Source of the DNA: Canibacter sp052085365
GTDB lineage: Bacteria; Actinomycetota; Actinomycetes; Actinomycetales; Microbacteriaceae
Direction: 5' to 3'
Assembly (NCBI GenBank): GCA_052085365.1
Contig: JBQDFP010000001.1
Span: 124,001 to 188,000 of the forward strand
DNA: 64,000 nucleotides
In this document: positions 24,902-33,150 of the stretch, piece by piece
Layout of the letters: each line of letters opens with the position of its first letter
Numbering within the stretch: the first letter of the stretch is position 1
Translations under genes and position numbers: made by a program
The notes under the pieces: generated by a model
Database searches by the model: none
Seen by the model: the letters and a program-made list of their open reading frames with translations, nothing else
What the model was told of the DNA's origin: nothing

Positions 24902-24959
24902 ATACGTCCATTCTTGAATTCAAGAATTCAAGAATTCAAGAATTCAAGAATGAACGTAT
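24902..24959. repeat. Iteron-like array of GAATTCAA repeats flanked by a 20-bp inverted repeat
   Basis: Four complete head-to-tail copies of the 8-mer GAATTCAA (starting at 24916, 24924, 24932 and 24940) plus a partial fifth. Because GAATTC is self-complementary the array is also palindromic. The outer ends are a 20-bp inverted repeat with a single mismatch: ATACGTCCATTCTTGAATTC at 24902-24921 against the complement of 24940-24959. It lies just upstream of the oriT-like site and the relaxase gene. It is probably a binding array for a relaxosome accessory protein or repressor. Confidence 0.7.
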
Positions 24960-24998
24960 ACTAACTGCGTTAGTTGCCAATACGCCAGATTTGGATGG
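24960..24998 (+). other. Candidate origin of transfer (oriT/nic region) of a MobF system
   Basis: A small perfect hairpin (ACTAAC, TGC, GTTAGT; 24960-24974) is followed by TTGCCAATACGCCAGATTTG. From memory, the IncW plasmid R388 nic region has a hairpin followed by TATTGTCT, the nick, and then ATAGCCCAGATTTAAGG. The shared order hairpin, short T-rich spacer, ATA..GCCAGATTT is striking. It sits directly ahead of a MobF relaxase gene, where such sites are usual. This is an inference from pattern and position only. Confidence 0.45.
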
Positions 24999-25013
24999 AG
25001 GGAGGTGGTCGAC

Positions 25014-28000
25014 GTGCAGGGTGGAGTGTTCCTGTTCCGTGACACGGGTGCTGCCGCGCTGCGTTATGTCGAGTCCGACCGTTCCCGTGCTGATGACTAC
25101 TACCTCGGAGCCGACACGACGCTGGCCGAGTTCGTCGTCCTCGACAGTGACGGGAATGTGACCGCCGAGTTGGGGTTGGAAGCCGCGGCGTATTCGGGTT
25201 GGGTGGACTGGATGCACCCGGTAACTGGGGAACAGATGGGGAAGCCGCGTGCGGCGGGGCCGGATCGGAAGGGGTCGCCTCAGTTCGCGGAGCTGGTGAT
25301 CAACGCTCCCAAGAGCTTGTCGATCGCCGCCGCACTGCACCCGGAGGTCTCTGCTGCGCTCGATGCGGCTCAGCAGGACGCACTCTCGGAGATTCGCCGG
25401 TGGCTTGCCCAGCACTCCGTTACCCGCGTCGGCCCGCTCGGGGCGCAGGAGGTCGTGCCCGCCGAGCAGATGCAGGTAGTGGGGATCACGCACAGGACAT
25501 CGCGGGCGGGTGATCCGCACCGGCATATTCACATGCAGATCGGCACGAGAATCTTCGCGGCCGGGAAGTGGCGGGCGCTCGACACGGGTGCCTTGTTCAA
25601 GCAACAGGGCGCGATCCGTGCTCTCGGCACCGCCGTGATCGCCGCCAGCCCGCAGCTTGCCGACGTGCTGGAGCGGCACGGACTGACCCTCGACCCCGTG
25701 ACCGGTGAAGTGGCCGAGTTGCAGCCGTTCAACGCGATCATGTCGAAGCGTGGCGCGCAGGTCGGGAAGAACCTTGCCCGACTCGAAGCAGAATGGGATG
25801 TCGCGCATCCTGGCGAGACGATGGGGCCGGTCGTCGCCACACGCCTGCGAGCCGAGGCGTGGGCCTTCGAGCGGCCCGCGAAGAAGCCCACTACTCTCCG
25901 CGAAGAACACGCTTGGGTGACCGAGTTGCGGGAAGCCGGCTACGACCCGGAGACATTGCGCCGGCCTGCGCGCCGTTCGCCAGCGTCACTAGACGGCCTC
26001 TCCGTGCAGATCGTCGCAAGCCGGGCGCTCGACCGGTGCGCGGCAGGGAGTTCAGCGTGGACGCAACATATGGTGCAGGAGCACGCGACACGGATCATGA
26101 CCGAGTACGGCGTGCAAGCAGCGCCCGCCGAGGTGCGCGAGTTCGTCCACATCGCAACATCATTGGCAATGGAGGATTGCCTCTCGCTCCTCCCGCCCGA
26201 CGCACCAGCCCCGGAGCATGTGGCGCACCTCACCAGCCTGCGCGTCGTGCAGGCCGAGACGGAGCTGCGCGACCTCATCGCCGCCCGCATCCCACAGCAA
26301 GACCTTGAATACCCGGACGTAAGCCGGGCGGGGCGCAGGCGCGGTCTGGATACCGGACAGGAGCGCGCCGCCGCTGCGGTCGCATCGACGGACCCGCTCG
26401 TGGTCGTAGAAGGTGCAGCAGGGGCAGGGAAGACGACGATGCTCGGTGCTGCAATCGAGGTCGCCGCACAGCACGGTCGGGCGTCGCGGGTGGTTGCGCC
26501 GACGTTGCGCGCCGCGCAGGTCGCGCACGATGAACTCGGTGTGCCCGCAACATCGGCTGCGGCGCTCGTGCACGCGCACGGGTGGCGATGGAACGATGAC
26601 GGCGTATGGACGCGCCTTACACCCGGCGACACCGATCCCGAGACAGGCCGCGCCTATCGCGGCCCGGCCGAGGATGCGCGGCTCGTGCGGGGTGAGCGGG
26701 TGATCGTGGACGAGGCCGGGATGCTCGACCAAGACACCGCAATCGCATTGCTCACAGTCACCGCCGAAGCGGGCGCAACGGTCGCGCTCGTCGGGGATCG
26801 CGCGCAGCTCGCCGCCGTCGGTCGTGGCGGCGTGCTCGACATGGCCGCACAGCTCCGGGGCCGCACGTTCGACATGGCCGAGGTGCATCGCTTCACCGAT
26901 CCCGCCTACGCCGAAGTCACGCTGCACATGCGCGATGGTGACCAGCCCAGCGAGGTGTTCGATCAGCTCGCCGGGCTCGGTCTCATCCGTCTGCACGACA
27001 GCGACGACGAGGCGCGCGAGCATATCGCCCAGCGATGGCAGGACGGCGAGGCGGTCACCGTCAGTACGAACGACGAAGCCCGCACTGTCAACGCGCGTAT
27101 TCGGGAGGAACGGGTGGCTCGTGGCGAGGTCGACGACTGCCGCACTGCGACCGGCAGCGACGGTCTCCCCATCGGTTCCGGGGATGTGATCCAAACGCGC
27201 AAGAACAGCACCAGCATTGGGGTGGCGAACCGGCAGAACTGGCTCGTGCAAGGCGTCGAGCAGGACGGGGCATTGCGTGTGCGGGAGGCGGGGAGCGGGC
27301 GGAAGCGGCAGCGCACCGTGCGCCTGCCCGCCGAGTATGTGGCCGAGCACGCGCACCTGTCGTATGCGGCCACCGCCTACGGGGTGCAGGGCGCAACCGT
27401 CACCGGGTCGCACACGATCCTCACCGATGCGACCAGCGCCGCAGGCGTCTATGTCGGCATGACTCGCGGCCGGGAACAGAACCTGTTGCACGTCGTGGCC
27501 GAGAGCCAGGAGCAGGCGCGGGAGCAGTTCATCGCGGCGATGGCGCGTGATCGCGCCGACCGTGGCCTCACCGACGCGACCGAACGCGCAGCAGACGCTG
27601 TGCGGGGACTCGTGGACGAGGGGCCGGTGCGTCTCGTGCAGACGGAGCGGGCACGCCTCACCCAGATCATCGAACGAGCCGAGCAGCAGACGGCTGTGTT
27701 CGAGGAAGCCGCCGTCCGATTCGCCGCGCAGAAACAAGCGCATCAGGTCGAAGCCGAGGAGCACGCCGAACTTGTGACCCATGCGAAGGCGCTTGCCGAG
27801 CACACCCGTAACACGGTCACCGCCGAAGTGGAGACGCGGGCGCGGACGGAGGGGCAAGAACTCGTGGAGGCTCGCACGCATCTTCACACCGCTCGCGATG
27901 CAGCGAGGGCGGCGCGGTTCGGGCGCAGGCGCACCGCCGCCCGGAACATCAACGCCGCGGAAGAATCGGTCGAGAAGATCGAACAGCACATCACCCAGAC

Positions 28001-28460
28001 ATGGGGCACCGCACCGTCTCTCCTGCGCCCTGTCTCCGAGTGGGCGACGAAGATCGCGACGGAACACGCTGACGCTCACTCGGAGGTGCAGGCGGCTGAA
28101 CAGGCTCTCAGTGACGCTGAGGCCGCGAGGAAGCATACGGCCCGGCGTCAGGCCGTCGAGCGGGACCGTCTCACCGTCGAGGTGTACGGGGCGGAACAGG
28201 CACGGCAGATGCGAGGCACCTTCCGCACATCCAACCCCAGGGCCGACGCCGAACGCGCCAGGAAGCGGGCAGCCGAGGCGCGGCGGGTGATCGCGAAGTT
28301 GGACGCGCGCCCCGTCGCTGAGGCCGCCGAATGGCTCACCCAACGACGCGAGCAGCAACGGGCCGAACACGAAGCCCTGCAAGCCCGTCAGGAAGCCCTC
28401 ACCCGCCGCAACGTAGGGCTGACGAGGACTGGGCGAGAAGGGCCAGGGCTCGGCCTGTGA
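25014..28460 (+). CDS. MobF-family conjugative relaxase-helicase (TraA/TrwC type)
   Basis: 1148 aa from GTG 25014 (GGAGGGAGG upstream; GTG 25005 is an alternative). The N-terminal relaxase domain has candidate catalytic tyrosines (RYVESDRSRADDYYLG, residues 17-31) and the HUH-type histidine triad PHRHIHMQIG (His169, His171, His173). The helicase domain has Walker A VVVEGAAGAGKTT (about 463-475), Walker B VIVDEAGML and a late YAATAYGVQGATV motif typical of RecD/TraI-like helicases. The C-terminal ~300 residues are a long, charged coiled-coil region. It would nick oriT, stay bound to the 5' end and unwind the strand for transfer. No coupling protein or secretion genes are nearby. Confidence 0.93.
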   Translation: MQGGVFLFRDTGAAALRYVESDRSRADDYYLGADTTLAEFVVLDSDGNVTAELGLEAAAYSGWVDWMHPVTGEQMGKPRAAGPDRKGSPQFAELVINAPKSLSIAAALHPEVSAALDAAQQDALSEIRRWLAQHSVTRVGPLGAQEVVPAEQMQVVGITHRTSRAGDPHRHIHMQIGTRIFAAGKWRALDTGALFKQQGAIRALGTAVIAASPQLADVLERHGLTLDPVTGEVAELQPFNAIMSKRGAQVGKNLARLEAEWDVAHPGETMGPVVATRLRAEAWAFERPAKKPTTLREEHAWVTELREAGYDPETLRRPARRSPASLDGLSVQIVASRALDRCAAGSSAWTQHMVQEHATRIMTEYGVQAAPAEVREFVHIATSLAMEDCLSLLPPDAPAPEHVAHLTSLRVVQAETELRDLIAARIPQQDLEYPDVSRAGRRRGLDTGQERAAAAVASTDPLVVVEGAAGAGKTTMLGAAIEVAAQHGRASRVVAPTLRAAQVAHDELGVPATSAAALVHAHGWRWNDDGVWTRLTPGDTDPETGRAYRGPAEDARLVRGERVIVDEAGMLDQDTAIALLTVTAEAGATVALVGDRAQLAAVGRGGVLDMAAQLRGRTFDMAEVHRFTDPAYAEVTLHMRDGDQPSEVFDQLAGLGLIRLHDSDDEAREHIAQRWQDGEAVTVSTNDEARTVNARIREERVARGEVDDCRTATGSDGLPIGSGDVIQTRKNSTSIGVANRQNWLVQGVEQDGALRVREAGSGRKRQRTVRLPAEYVAEHAHLSYAATAYGVQGATVTGSHTILTDATSAAGVYVGMTRGREQNLLHVVAESQEQAREQFIAAMARDRADRGLTDATERAADAVRGLVDEGPVRLVQTERARLTQIIERAEQQTAVFEEAAVRFAAQKQAHQVEAEEHAELVTHAKALAEHTRNTVTAEVETRARTEGQELVEARTHLHTARDAARAARFGRRRTAARNINAAEESVEKIEQHITQTWGTAPSLLRPVSEWATKIATEHADAHSEVQAAEQALSDAEAARKHTARRQAVERDRLTVEVYGAEQARQMRGTFRTSNPRADAERARKRAAEARRVIAKLDARPVAEAAEWLTQRREQQRAEHEALQARQEALTRRNVGLTRTGREGPGLGL

Positions 28461-28498
28461 TGGGGTCTGTTGAGGCTACAGGGCGTGCCGCACCTTGT

Positions 28499-30274
28499 TC
28501 AGGTCGCGTGTTGGTTGCGGGTGGCGAGCATCATCGTCTCCTCGAGTGTTGCCTGCGCTTCGGTGATCGTCATTGCTCCGGTCAGCGGGGTGAGAGCGGC
28601 CGTGACCTGATCGCGGTCGGCACCGGGCAGGCGAAGCGTGCGGCCGTCCAGAAGCGCGCCCAGACCCGCGGCTCGGAGCAGAACGAAGGCATCCTCCCAG
28701 TGCTCGGTGCGGACGACCAATGACCTGTGCGATGCGGTGATGTCTGCTGCGGTGCCTGCTGCGGTGATTCGACCGCCGGTGAGGATGACGAGGCGGTCGC
28801 ACTGCGTGGCCTCTTGCATGTAGTGGGTGGTGACGAGGATGCCGGTGCCGTTGTCTGCGGAGCTGCGGAGGTTTCGCCAGAGGCGGGCGCGGGTGAGGGC
28901 GTCCATGCCGGAGGTCGGTTCATCGAGCACGAGCAGTTCGGGATGGTGACCGGACGCGGCGAGGTAGGCGAGGATGCGCTTGGTGCCCAGCGGCAGGGAG
29001 CCGATGGGGGTTCGTCCGAAGCCCGCAGCGAACGCGCGGGCGTGTTCGGTGACGGGGATGCCGTGGACGGAGGCCGCGAAGTCGAGGTTTTCGATCGCGG
29101 AGAGAGATGGGTAGAGCCCGAGCCCTTGGGCGACGTACCCGATGCGGCGGCGAGTATCGAGTGATGGTTCGGCTCCGAAGAGGGTCGTCTGCCCGGTGGT
29201 TGCCGTTTCGAGGCCGAGCAGGATGCGCATCAGGGTCGTCTTCCCCGCACCGTTCCCGCCGAGCAGTCCGACGATTTCACCGGGCTCGACGCTGAGAGAG
29301 ACGCCGTCGAGGGCGGTGAAGGAGCCGTACCTGCGGCTGACGTCGGACGCTTCAACCAGTGGGCCGTCGCCGCCAGGCGCGGGGGTGCTGCCGGTATCGG
29401 GAAGCCCCGCTGTGGTTTCTGTGCCGGTGTCCGTGCTGAGTAGCAGGGCGATGCTGGTGTTTTCCAGGTCGCCGGGGGCGGGTGCGAACCCGTCGGGGGC
29501 GACGGCTGCGGCGGTTGCTTCCCAGCGGTAGACGGTCCCGGCGCGCCGCCACGCTTGCTGTGAGGCGAGTTCGCGTCCGGCGGCATCGAGGGTGATGGGC
29601 GCCTGCCAGATGACACCGGGGGTGTGCGCGATGACCTCGTCTGGGGTGCCCGCGGCGAGTAGATTGCCGTCGCCGAGGAGGAAGAGCCTGCTGGCGCGTT
29701 CTGCTTCATCCAGGTAGGTCGTGGCGAACACCACCGTTGCCCCGTCCGCTGCCGCCCCGGCGATCAGACTCCACAGTTCCGCGCGGCTGATCGGATCGAC
29801 ACCCGAGGTCGGTTCATCCAACAGCACTAGGCCGGGACGGTGCAGTGTCGCGAGAATCACGCCAAGCTTCTGCCGCATGCCACCAGATAAGCGACCCGCG
29901 AGTCGACTCGTGACCTGATCGAGCCCCGCGAGCGCCAGCAGTTCCTCCGCACGGGCACGGGACTGCTGAGGGTCGATGCCGTAGGCGCAGGTGACGAACT
30001 CGATGTTCTCCGCGACCGAGAGGTTGCGCCACACGCCGGAGTCGGCGGGCTGATAGCCGACGCTCGTGCGGTCGACAGGGAGCCCCGTGGTGGTACCGCT
30101 ATGGGCGGCGAGACGACCGGCGAGAAGCCGGAGCAGGGTCGACTTTCCGGCACCATCACCACCGATGAGAGCGGTGACCGTGCCAGGAGTGAAAGCACCC
30201 GTGAAGCCATCCAACGCGGGCAGTTTGCCGAAGAAGACGGAGGCGCCGTCGAGGCGGATAGTGGTGGGAAGCAT
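28499..30274 (-). CDS. ABC exporter ATPase with two fused nucleotide-binding domains (YbhF-like)
   Basis: 591 aa. NBD1 (about residues 1-235) has GGDGAGKST, LSGGMRQKLG and GLVLLDEPTSGVDP. NBD2 (about 305-540) has GGNGAGKTT, ELLVLDEPTSGMDA, and instead of LSGGQ the signature SLPLGTKR. The LPLG form is also seen in NBD2 of YbhF/RbbA-type proteins, so it need not mean loss of function. In YbhF-YbhSR such proteins drive efflux of drugs or cations. The ATG shares one base with the permease stop (TGATG), so the two are coupled. G+C-rich, part of the inserted element. Substrate unknown. Confidence 0.88.
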   Translation of the reverse strand: MLPTTIRLDGASVFFGKLPALDGFTGAFTPGTVTALIGGDGAGKSTLLRLLAGRLAAHSGTTTGLPVDRTSVGYQPADSGVWRNLSVAENIEFVTCAYGIDPQQSRARAEELLALAGLDQVTSRLAGRLSGGMRQKLGVILATLHRPGLVLLDEPTSGVDPISRAELWSLIAGAAADGATVVFATTYLDEAERASRLFLLGDGNLLAAGTPDEVIAHTPGVIWQAPITLDAAGRELASQQAWRRAGTVYRWEATAAAVAPDGFAPAPGDLENTSIALLLSTDTGTETTAGLPDTGSTPAPGGDGPLVEASDVSRRYGSFTALDGVSLSVEPGEIVGLLGGNGAGKTTLMRILLGLETATTGQTTLFGAEPSLDTRRRIGYVAQGLGLYPSLSAIENLDFAASVHGIPVTEHARAFAAGFGRTPIGSLPLGTKRILAYLAASGHHPELLVLDEPTSGMDALTRARLWRNLRSSADNGTGILVTTHYMQEATQCDRLVILTGGRITAAGTAADITASHRSLVVRTEHWEDAFVLLRAAGLGALLDGRTLRLPGADRDQVTAALTPLTGAMTITEAQATLEETMMLATRNQHAT

Positions 30275-31566
30275 CAGCGGGCACCTCCATGTGTGAGGGA
30301 GAACCGCATCCGTGCGGTCGAAGCACCGAACGCGACGACCGCCATGACGGTCAGGATCGCGAGCGGCAGCCAGAGACTGTCGAGGCCTGCGTCTCGGAGC
30401 ATGACGCCCTGAGCGATCTCCCGGAACCAGGTCAGTGGGAGGACGTAGCCGATCCAGCGCACCCCGAGAGGCATGGAATCGAGCGGGAAGATCAGGCCCG
30501 AGAGCAGCACTTGTGGGACGACGAAGAGGATCGCCATCTGGATGGCCTGCCCTGTGTTCTGCGACACCGAGGAGATCAGCACCCCGATGCCGAGCACGAC
30601 GAACAGGAACACGATAGCGGCGACACTAAACAGCCACAGGCTCCCAACGAACGGGATGCCGAACAGCCACACCCCGAGCGCGGTCACGACCGCCATGTCG
30701 ATGAGGGCGAGGAGGAAGTAGGGAGTGATCTTCCCGATGATGATCGCCGAGGGGCGAAGCGGCATCACAGCGAGCTGTTCCAGAGTGCCGGTCTCGCGCT
30801 CGCGCACCAGGCCGATGCTGGTGATGAGCGCGCCGATGAACAGCAGGATCAGGCCGATGAGCCCCGGTACCATTACCCACGATGTCTTCAAGTCCGGGTT
30901 GAACAGCACCGTGACCAGCTCGTCCGGGTCGAGCGTCGGCGCGGTGATGCTCGGAAGATCGGGTATGGACAGCCCCTCCGGCTGGGTCGGGGCGGCAGGC
31001 ATTGGCCCGCCGGTCGCAAGCGTCTGCTGGAGTGCCGTCTGGAACTCGGCCAGTTCCTCGCCGAACGCCTCCAGCTCGGCCTCGGCCTGTTCCGCGTCGG
31101 CCAGCGCCTCATCGACCGAGGCCTGGGCGTCGGCGATGCGATCCTGTGCGTCTTCCGCAGCCAATTGCACGAACACGCCCTGCGCCGCTTGCGCGGTGAA
31201 CAGGCTGCTGCCGTCGATGAACACGCGCATCCGATCCGACAAAGCTGCATCGACATCGTCGGCAGATTCGGCGACGATCACCGCGTCGGCCTCCTGATCC
31301 CGCAGCAACACCTCGGCGTCGGCGGCATCTAAGGCCGGGTCGATACGGAGGATGTCTAGGTCGTCGCCCGCGACGTCATACCCGTCAAGCTCGTCCGCAA
31401 GCTCCTCCGCTTCCGAGCCCACGATGATCACCGACACGCGATCCACGGAGAAGTTCGCCGCGTACCCGAAGATCACCAGCAACAGCACCGGCAGTACCAC
31501 CAGCATCGCCAGGGTGCGGCGATCACGCGCCAGCTCCCGGAACTCTTTCACGACCAGGGCTCGCAT
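30274..31566 (-). CDS. ABC-2 type exporter permease (YbhR/YbhS-like)
   Basis: 430 aa from ATG 31566 with GGGAGGTGG upstream; the longer frame crosses the operator region and is not supported. It starts RALVVKEFRELARDRRT, then the first membrane helix, a large external domain of about 220 residues including an Ala/Glu-rich coiled stretch (QASVDEALADAEQAEAE), then five helices with LVRERETGTLEQLAVMPLR, the diagnostic ABC-2 loop. Two similar permeases (YbhS and YbhR) are usual in Enterobacteria, but only one is encoded here, so a homodimer is likely. First gene of a two-gene operon divergent from a TetR gene. Confidence 0.9.
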   Translation of the reverse strand: MRALVVKEFRELARDRRTLAMLVVLPVLLLVIFGYAANFSVDRVSVIIVGSEAEELADELDGYDVAGDDLDILRIDPALDAADAEVLLRDQEADAVIVAESADDVDAALSDRMRVFIDGSSLFTAQAAQGVFVQLAAEDAQDRIADAQASVDEALADAEQAEAELEAFGEELAEFQTALQQTLATGGPMPAAPTQPEGLSIPDLPSITAPTLDPDELVTVLFNPDLKTSWVMVPGLIGLILLFIGALITSIGLVRERETGTLEQLAVMPLRPSAIIIGKITPYFLLALIDMAVVTALGVWLFGIPFVGSLWLFSVAAIVFLFVVLGIGVLISSVSQNTGQAIQMAILFVVPQVLLSGLIFPLDSMPLGVRWIGYVLPLTWFREIAQGVMLRDAGLDSLWLPLAILTVMAVVAFGASTARMRFSLTHGGAR

Positions 31567-31579
31567 CGCCCACCTCCCT

Positions 31580-31632
31580 ATTTCACCAACGGATGAAATC
31601 AACCATACCGGATGTTCATCGTTCGGTGAAAT
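31580..31632. promoter_or_regulatory. Pair of TetR-type operators between the ABC exporter and its regulator
   Basis: O1 (31580-31599) is ATTTCACCAACGGATGAAAT, with 6-bp perfect outer arms. O2 (31615-31632) read on the other strand is ATTTCACCGAACGATGAA. The two share ATTTCACC-5 nt-ATGAA in opposite orientation, so the whole region is symmetrical. O1 lies ahead of the permease ribosome binding site, while O2 lies just upstream of the TetR promoter. This is the usual layout for a divergent autoregulated TetR system. Confidence 0.75.
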
Positions 31633-31658
31633 AGCGGCTGCGCTGATACCGTGGATGC

Positions 31659-32339
31659 ATGGGCAAGGCGAGCGACACGGGCACAGTGACGGGCGAGAAC
31701 ATCCCGGCCACGCCACGGCGCGGACCCCGGCCCGCAGGCAGCGCAGGCAAGGAACAGATTCTTGAAGCTGCGACCGTGCAGTTCGGGGAGCACGGCTATC
31801 AGGCCACCACCATCCGCAAGATCGGCGAGGCCGCGGGCGTCGACGCGAAGCTCGTCCACTACTACTTCGGCACTAAGGAAGACCTCTTCGCCACAGCGAT
31901 CGCCGAGACCTTCCGTTCCCGAGGATTCCCTGACCTTCTCGCCGTCCGCACCGCCGAAGGCGACGGATCGCCGGGAACCCAGTACCTCCTCGCCGTGCTC
32001 ACCGCACTTGAAGACCCCGGCATGGGGGCCGCGTTCATTGGCCTCGTTCGGGGACTCGGTACCCACGAGGAATCCCGGCGCATCTTCCTTAGATTCGTCA
32101 GCGAAGAACTCCTCGGACGACTCGCGCCCCAGCTCGACGTCGACCACCCCGAAACGCGCGTCGCACTCGCCGGATCGCAACTCCTCGGAATCGTCCTCGC
32201 TCGCTACGTCCTCAAAGTCCCACCACTCGCGAGTCTGTCGGTCTCGGAGGTTGCACGAACCGTCGGCCCCACCATCGACCGCTACATGCTCGGAGAACTA
32301 AACTGGAACAGCGAAAGCACGCGCGATACATTGGCGTAG
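31659..32339 (+). CDS. TetR family regulator of the divergent ABC exporter
   Basis: 226 aa. After a ~30-residue leader the HTH reads KEQILEAATVQFGEHGYQ, TTIRKIGEAAGVDAKLV and HYYFGTKEDLF. The C-terminal domain (LLGIVLARYVLKVPPLA) resembles the AcrR/SrpR-type ligand pocket class. No Shine-Dalgarno sequence is seen; TACCGT lies 6 nt before the ATG, so translation may be leaderless. It is transcribed away from the ABC permease, and two matching operators lie between them. Repression relieved by the exported compound is the expected scheme. Its end (near 32340) coincides with the fall in G+C. Confidence 0.92.
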   Translation: MGKASDTGTVTGENIPATPRRGPRPAGSAGKEQILEAATVQFGEHGYQATTIRKIGEAAGVDAKLVHYYFGTKEDLFATAIAETFRSRGFPDLLAVRTAEGDGSPGTQYLLAVLTALEDPGMGAAFIGLVRGLGTHEESRRIFLRFVSEELLGRLAPQLDVDHPETRVALAGSQLLGIVLARYVLKVPPLASLSVSEVARTVGPTIDRYMLGELNWNSESTRDTLA

Positions 32340-32353
32340 CGTTGCGATGGTTC

Positions 32354-32752
32354 TTATTCGCTCTGAGCGAATGCTAAAACGTGTCCGTCCGAGTCGCTGA
32401 GATAGCCAACGCGCTCACCCCAGTCTCTGGAGGCTGGCGCAGAAACTTCTTGCGCGCCTGCCTCCAGAGCTTGCGCGTAGCAAGCGTCCACATCTCGCAC
32501 CCGCAGATAGAGTTCGCAGCGCGGAATACCAGCCCCATCCGAAGGATGTGTCAATGGTGGTGAGATCAGCGATGCGATCCCGTGTTCAGGCATTAATCCA
32601 AGAGTCACCCCGGACAGGAGCACGAACTCCGTCATCCCAGGCACGTCGAGCGTCGGCTGACTGCCGAGCACAGACACATAGAAATCCCGTGCAGCAGACT
32701 GATCCTTGACGTAAAGGACGACTGTCACGTGCCCCACCTGATTGCTCGCCAC
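32354..32752 (-). CDS. VOC superfamily (glyoxalase/bleomycin-resistance-like) protein
   Basis: 132 aa with the paired beta-alpha-beta-beta-beta layout: VGHVTVVLYVKDQSAARDFY in the first module and RCELYLRVRDVDACYAQAL in the second, ending in YLSDSDGHVLAFAQ with the last metal-ligand position. Such proteins can be isomerases, dioxygenases, thiol transferases or antibiotic-binding proteins; nothing here decides. The start is GTG 32752 with GAGG 8 nt upstream. Base composition is back to that of the core genome, so it is probably outside the element. Confidence 0.82.
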   Translation of the reverse strand: MASNQVGHVTVVLYVKDQSAARDFYVSVLGSQPTLDVPGMTEFVLLSGVTLGLMPEHGIASLISPPLTHPSDGAGIPRCELYLRVRDVDACYAQALEAGAQEVSAPASRDWGERVGYLSDSDGHVLAFAQSE

Positions 32753-32822
32753 GCCACCATCCTCTCTCTCGGCCCTGTCATCAGTGTACCTTTGGACGAA
32801 AGCGTCACTGCGCGCGGCGAAA

Positions 32823-33098
32823 TCAACGAGTCTTCGCCCACACCGTGCCCCGGTGAACCCCGAACTGCTTCGCGATGGCCTTCACGCTCACGCCGCGCTC
32901 GCGAGCTGTTCGCATAGCGTCCACTTCCTTGTCAGTGAGTCGTGTTCGAGGTCGTTTACTTGGTTCCGCTGACGCCCCGATCATTGCGTCGTCTGCCTCG
33001 GCTTCGGGGTTGTCATCGTGGCGAACCCCTTGATTCCATGCGGAAACGAGCTTCTGAACCCGTGGTCGTCTGTTCCCACAGCGCCCAATTGCTTCCAC
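32823..33098 (-). CDS. Small protein with C-terminal Hin-like helix-turn-helix
   Basis: 91 aa from a GTG at 33098; the start is uncertain. The last 30 residues, RERGVSVKAIAKQFGVHRGT followed by VWAKTR, are a compact HTH like that of Hin/resolvase C-termini or small actinobacterial HTH proteins. The N-terminal half (QKLVSAWNQGVRHDD) is not part of a recombinase catalytic domain. It may be a small regulator or a remnant left by the element whose right end lies near here. Confidence 0.5.
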   Translation of the reverse strand: MEAIGRCGNRRPRVQKLVSAWNQGVRHDDNPEAEADDAMIGASAEPSKRPRTRLTDKEVDAMRTARERGVSVKAIAKQFGVHRGTVWAKTR

Positions 33099-33150
33099 AG
33101 CAGACGTCGTTCGGAAGCGTCACAGTGTGGGCGCGCCCTATATTGTGACT

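Noticed and set aside
24902..24959. GAATTCAA repeats as a CRISPR array
   Set aside because: Repeats are 8 bp with no spacers, and there are no cas genes.
26160..28382. 740-codon open frame on the minus strand opposite the relaxase gene
   Set aside because: The relaxase on the plus strand has clear motifs over its whole length. G+C-rich third positions leave the opposite frame free of stops, and its product is low-complexity with no recognisable domain.
28461..28498. Possible terminator or attachment site between the relaxase and ABC genes
   Set aside because: No convincing inverted repeat with T-run, and no match to the tRNA end.
30289..31332. 347-codon plus-strand frame opposite the ABC permease
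   Set aside because: His/Asp/Glu-rich, no domain; it is the shadow of a well-supported permease gene.
32820..32850. GAGTC and TCGCCCAC near 32829-32840 as a copy of the tRNA-Val 3' end (attR)
   Set aside because: The shared pieces are short and spaced differently from the tRNA, and they lie in the 3' end of an HTH gene. Not enough to call a direct repeat.
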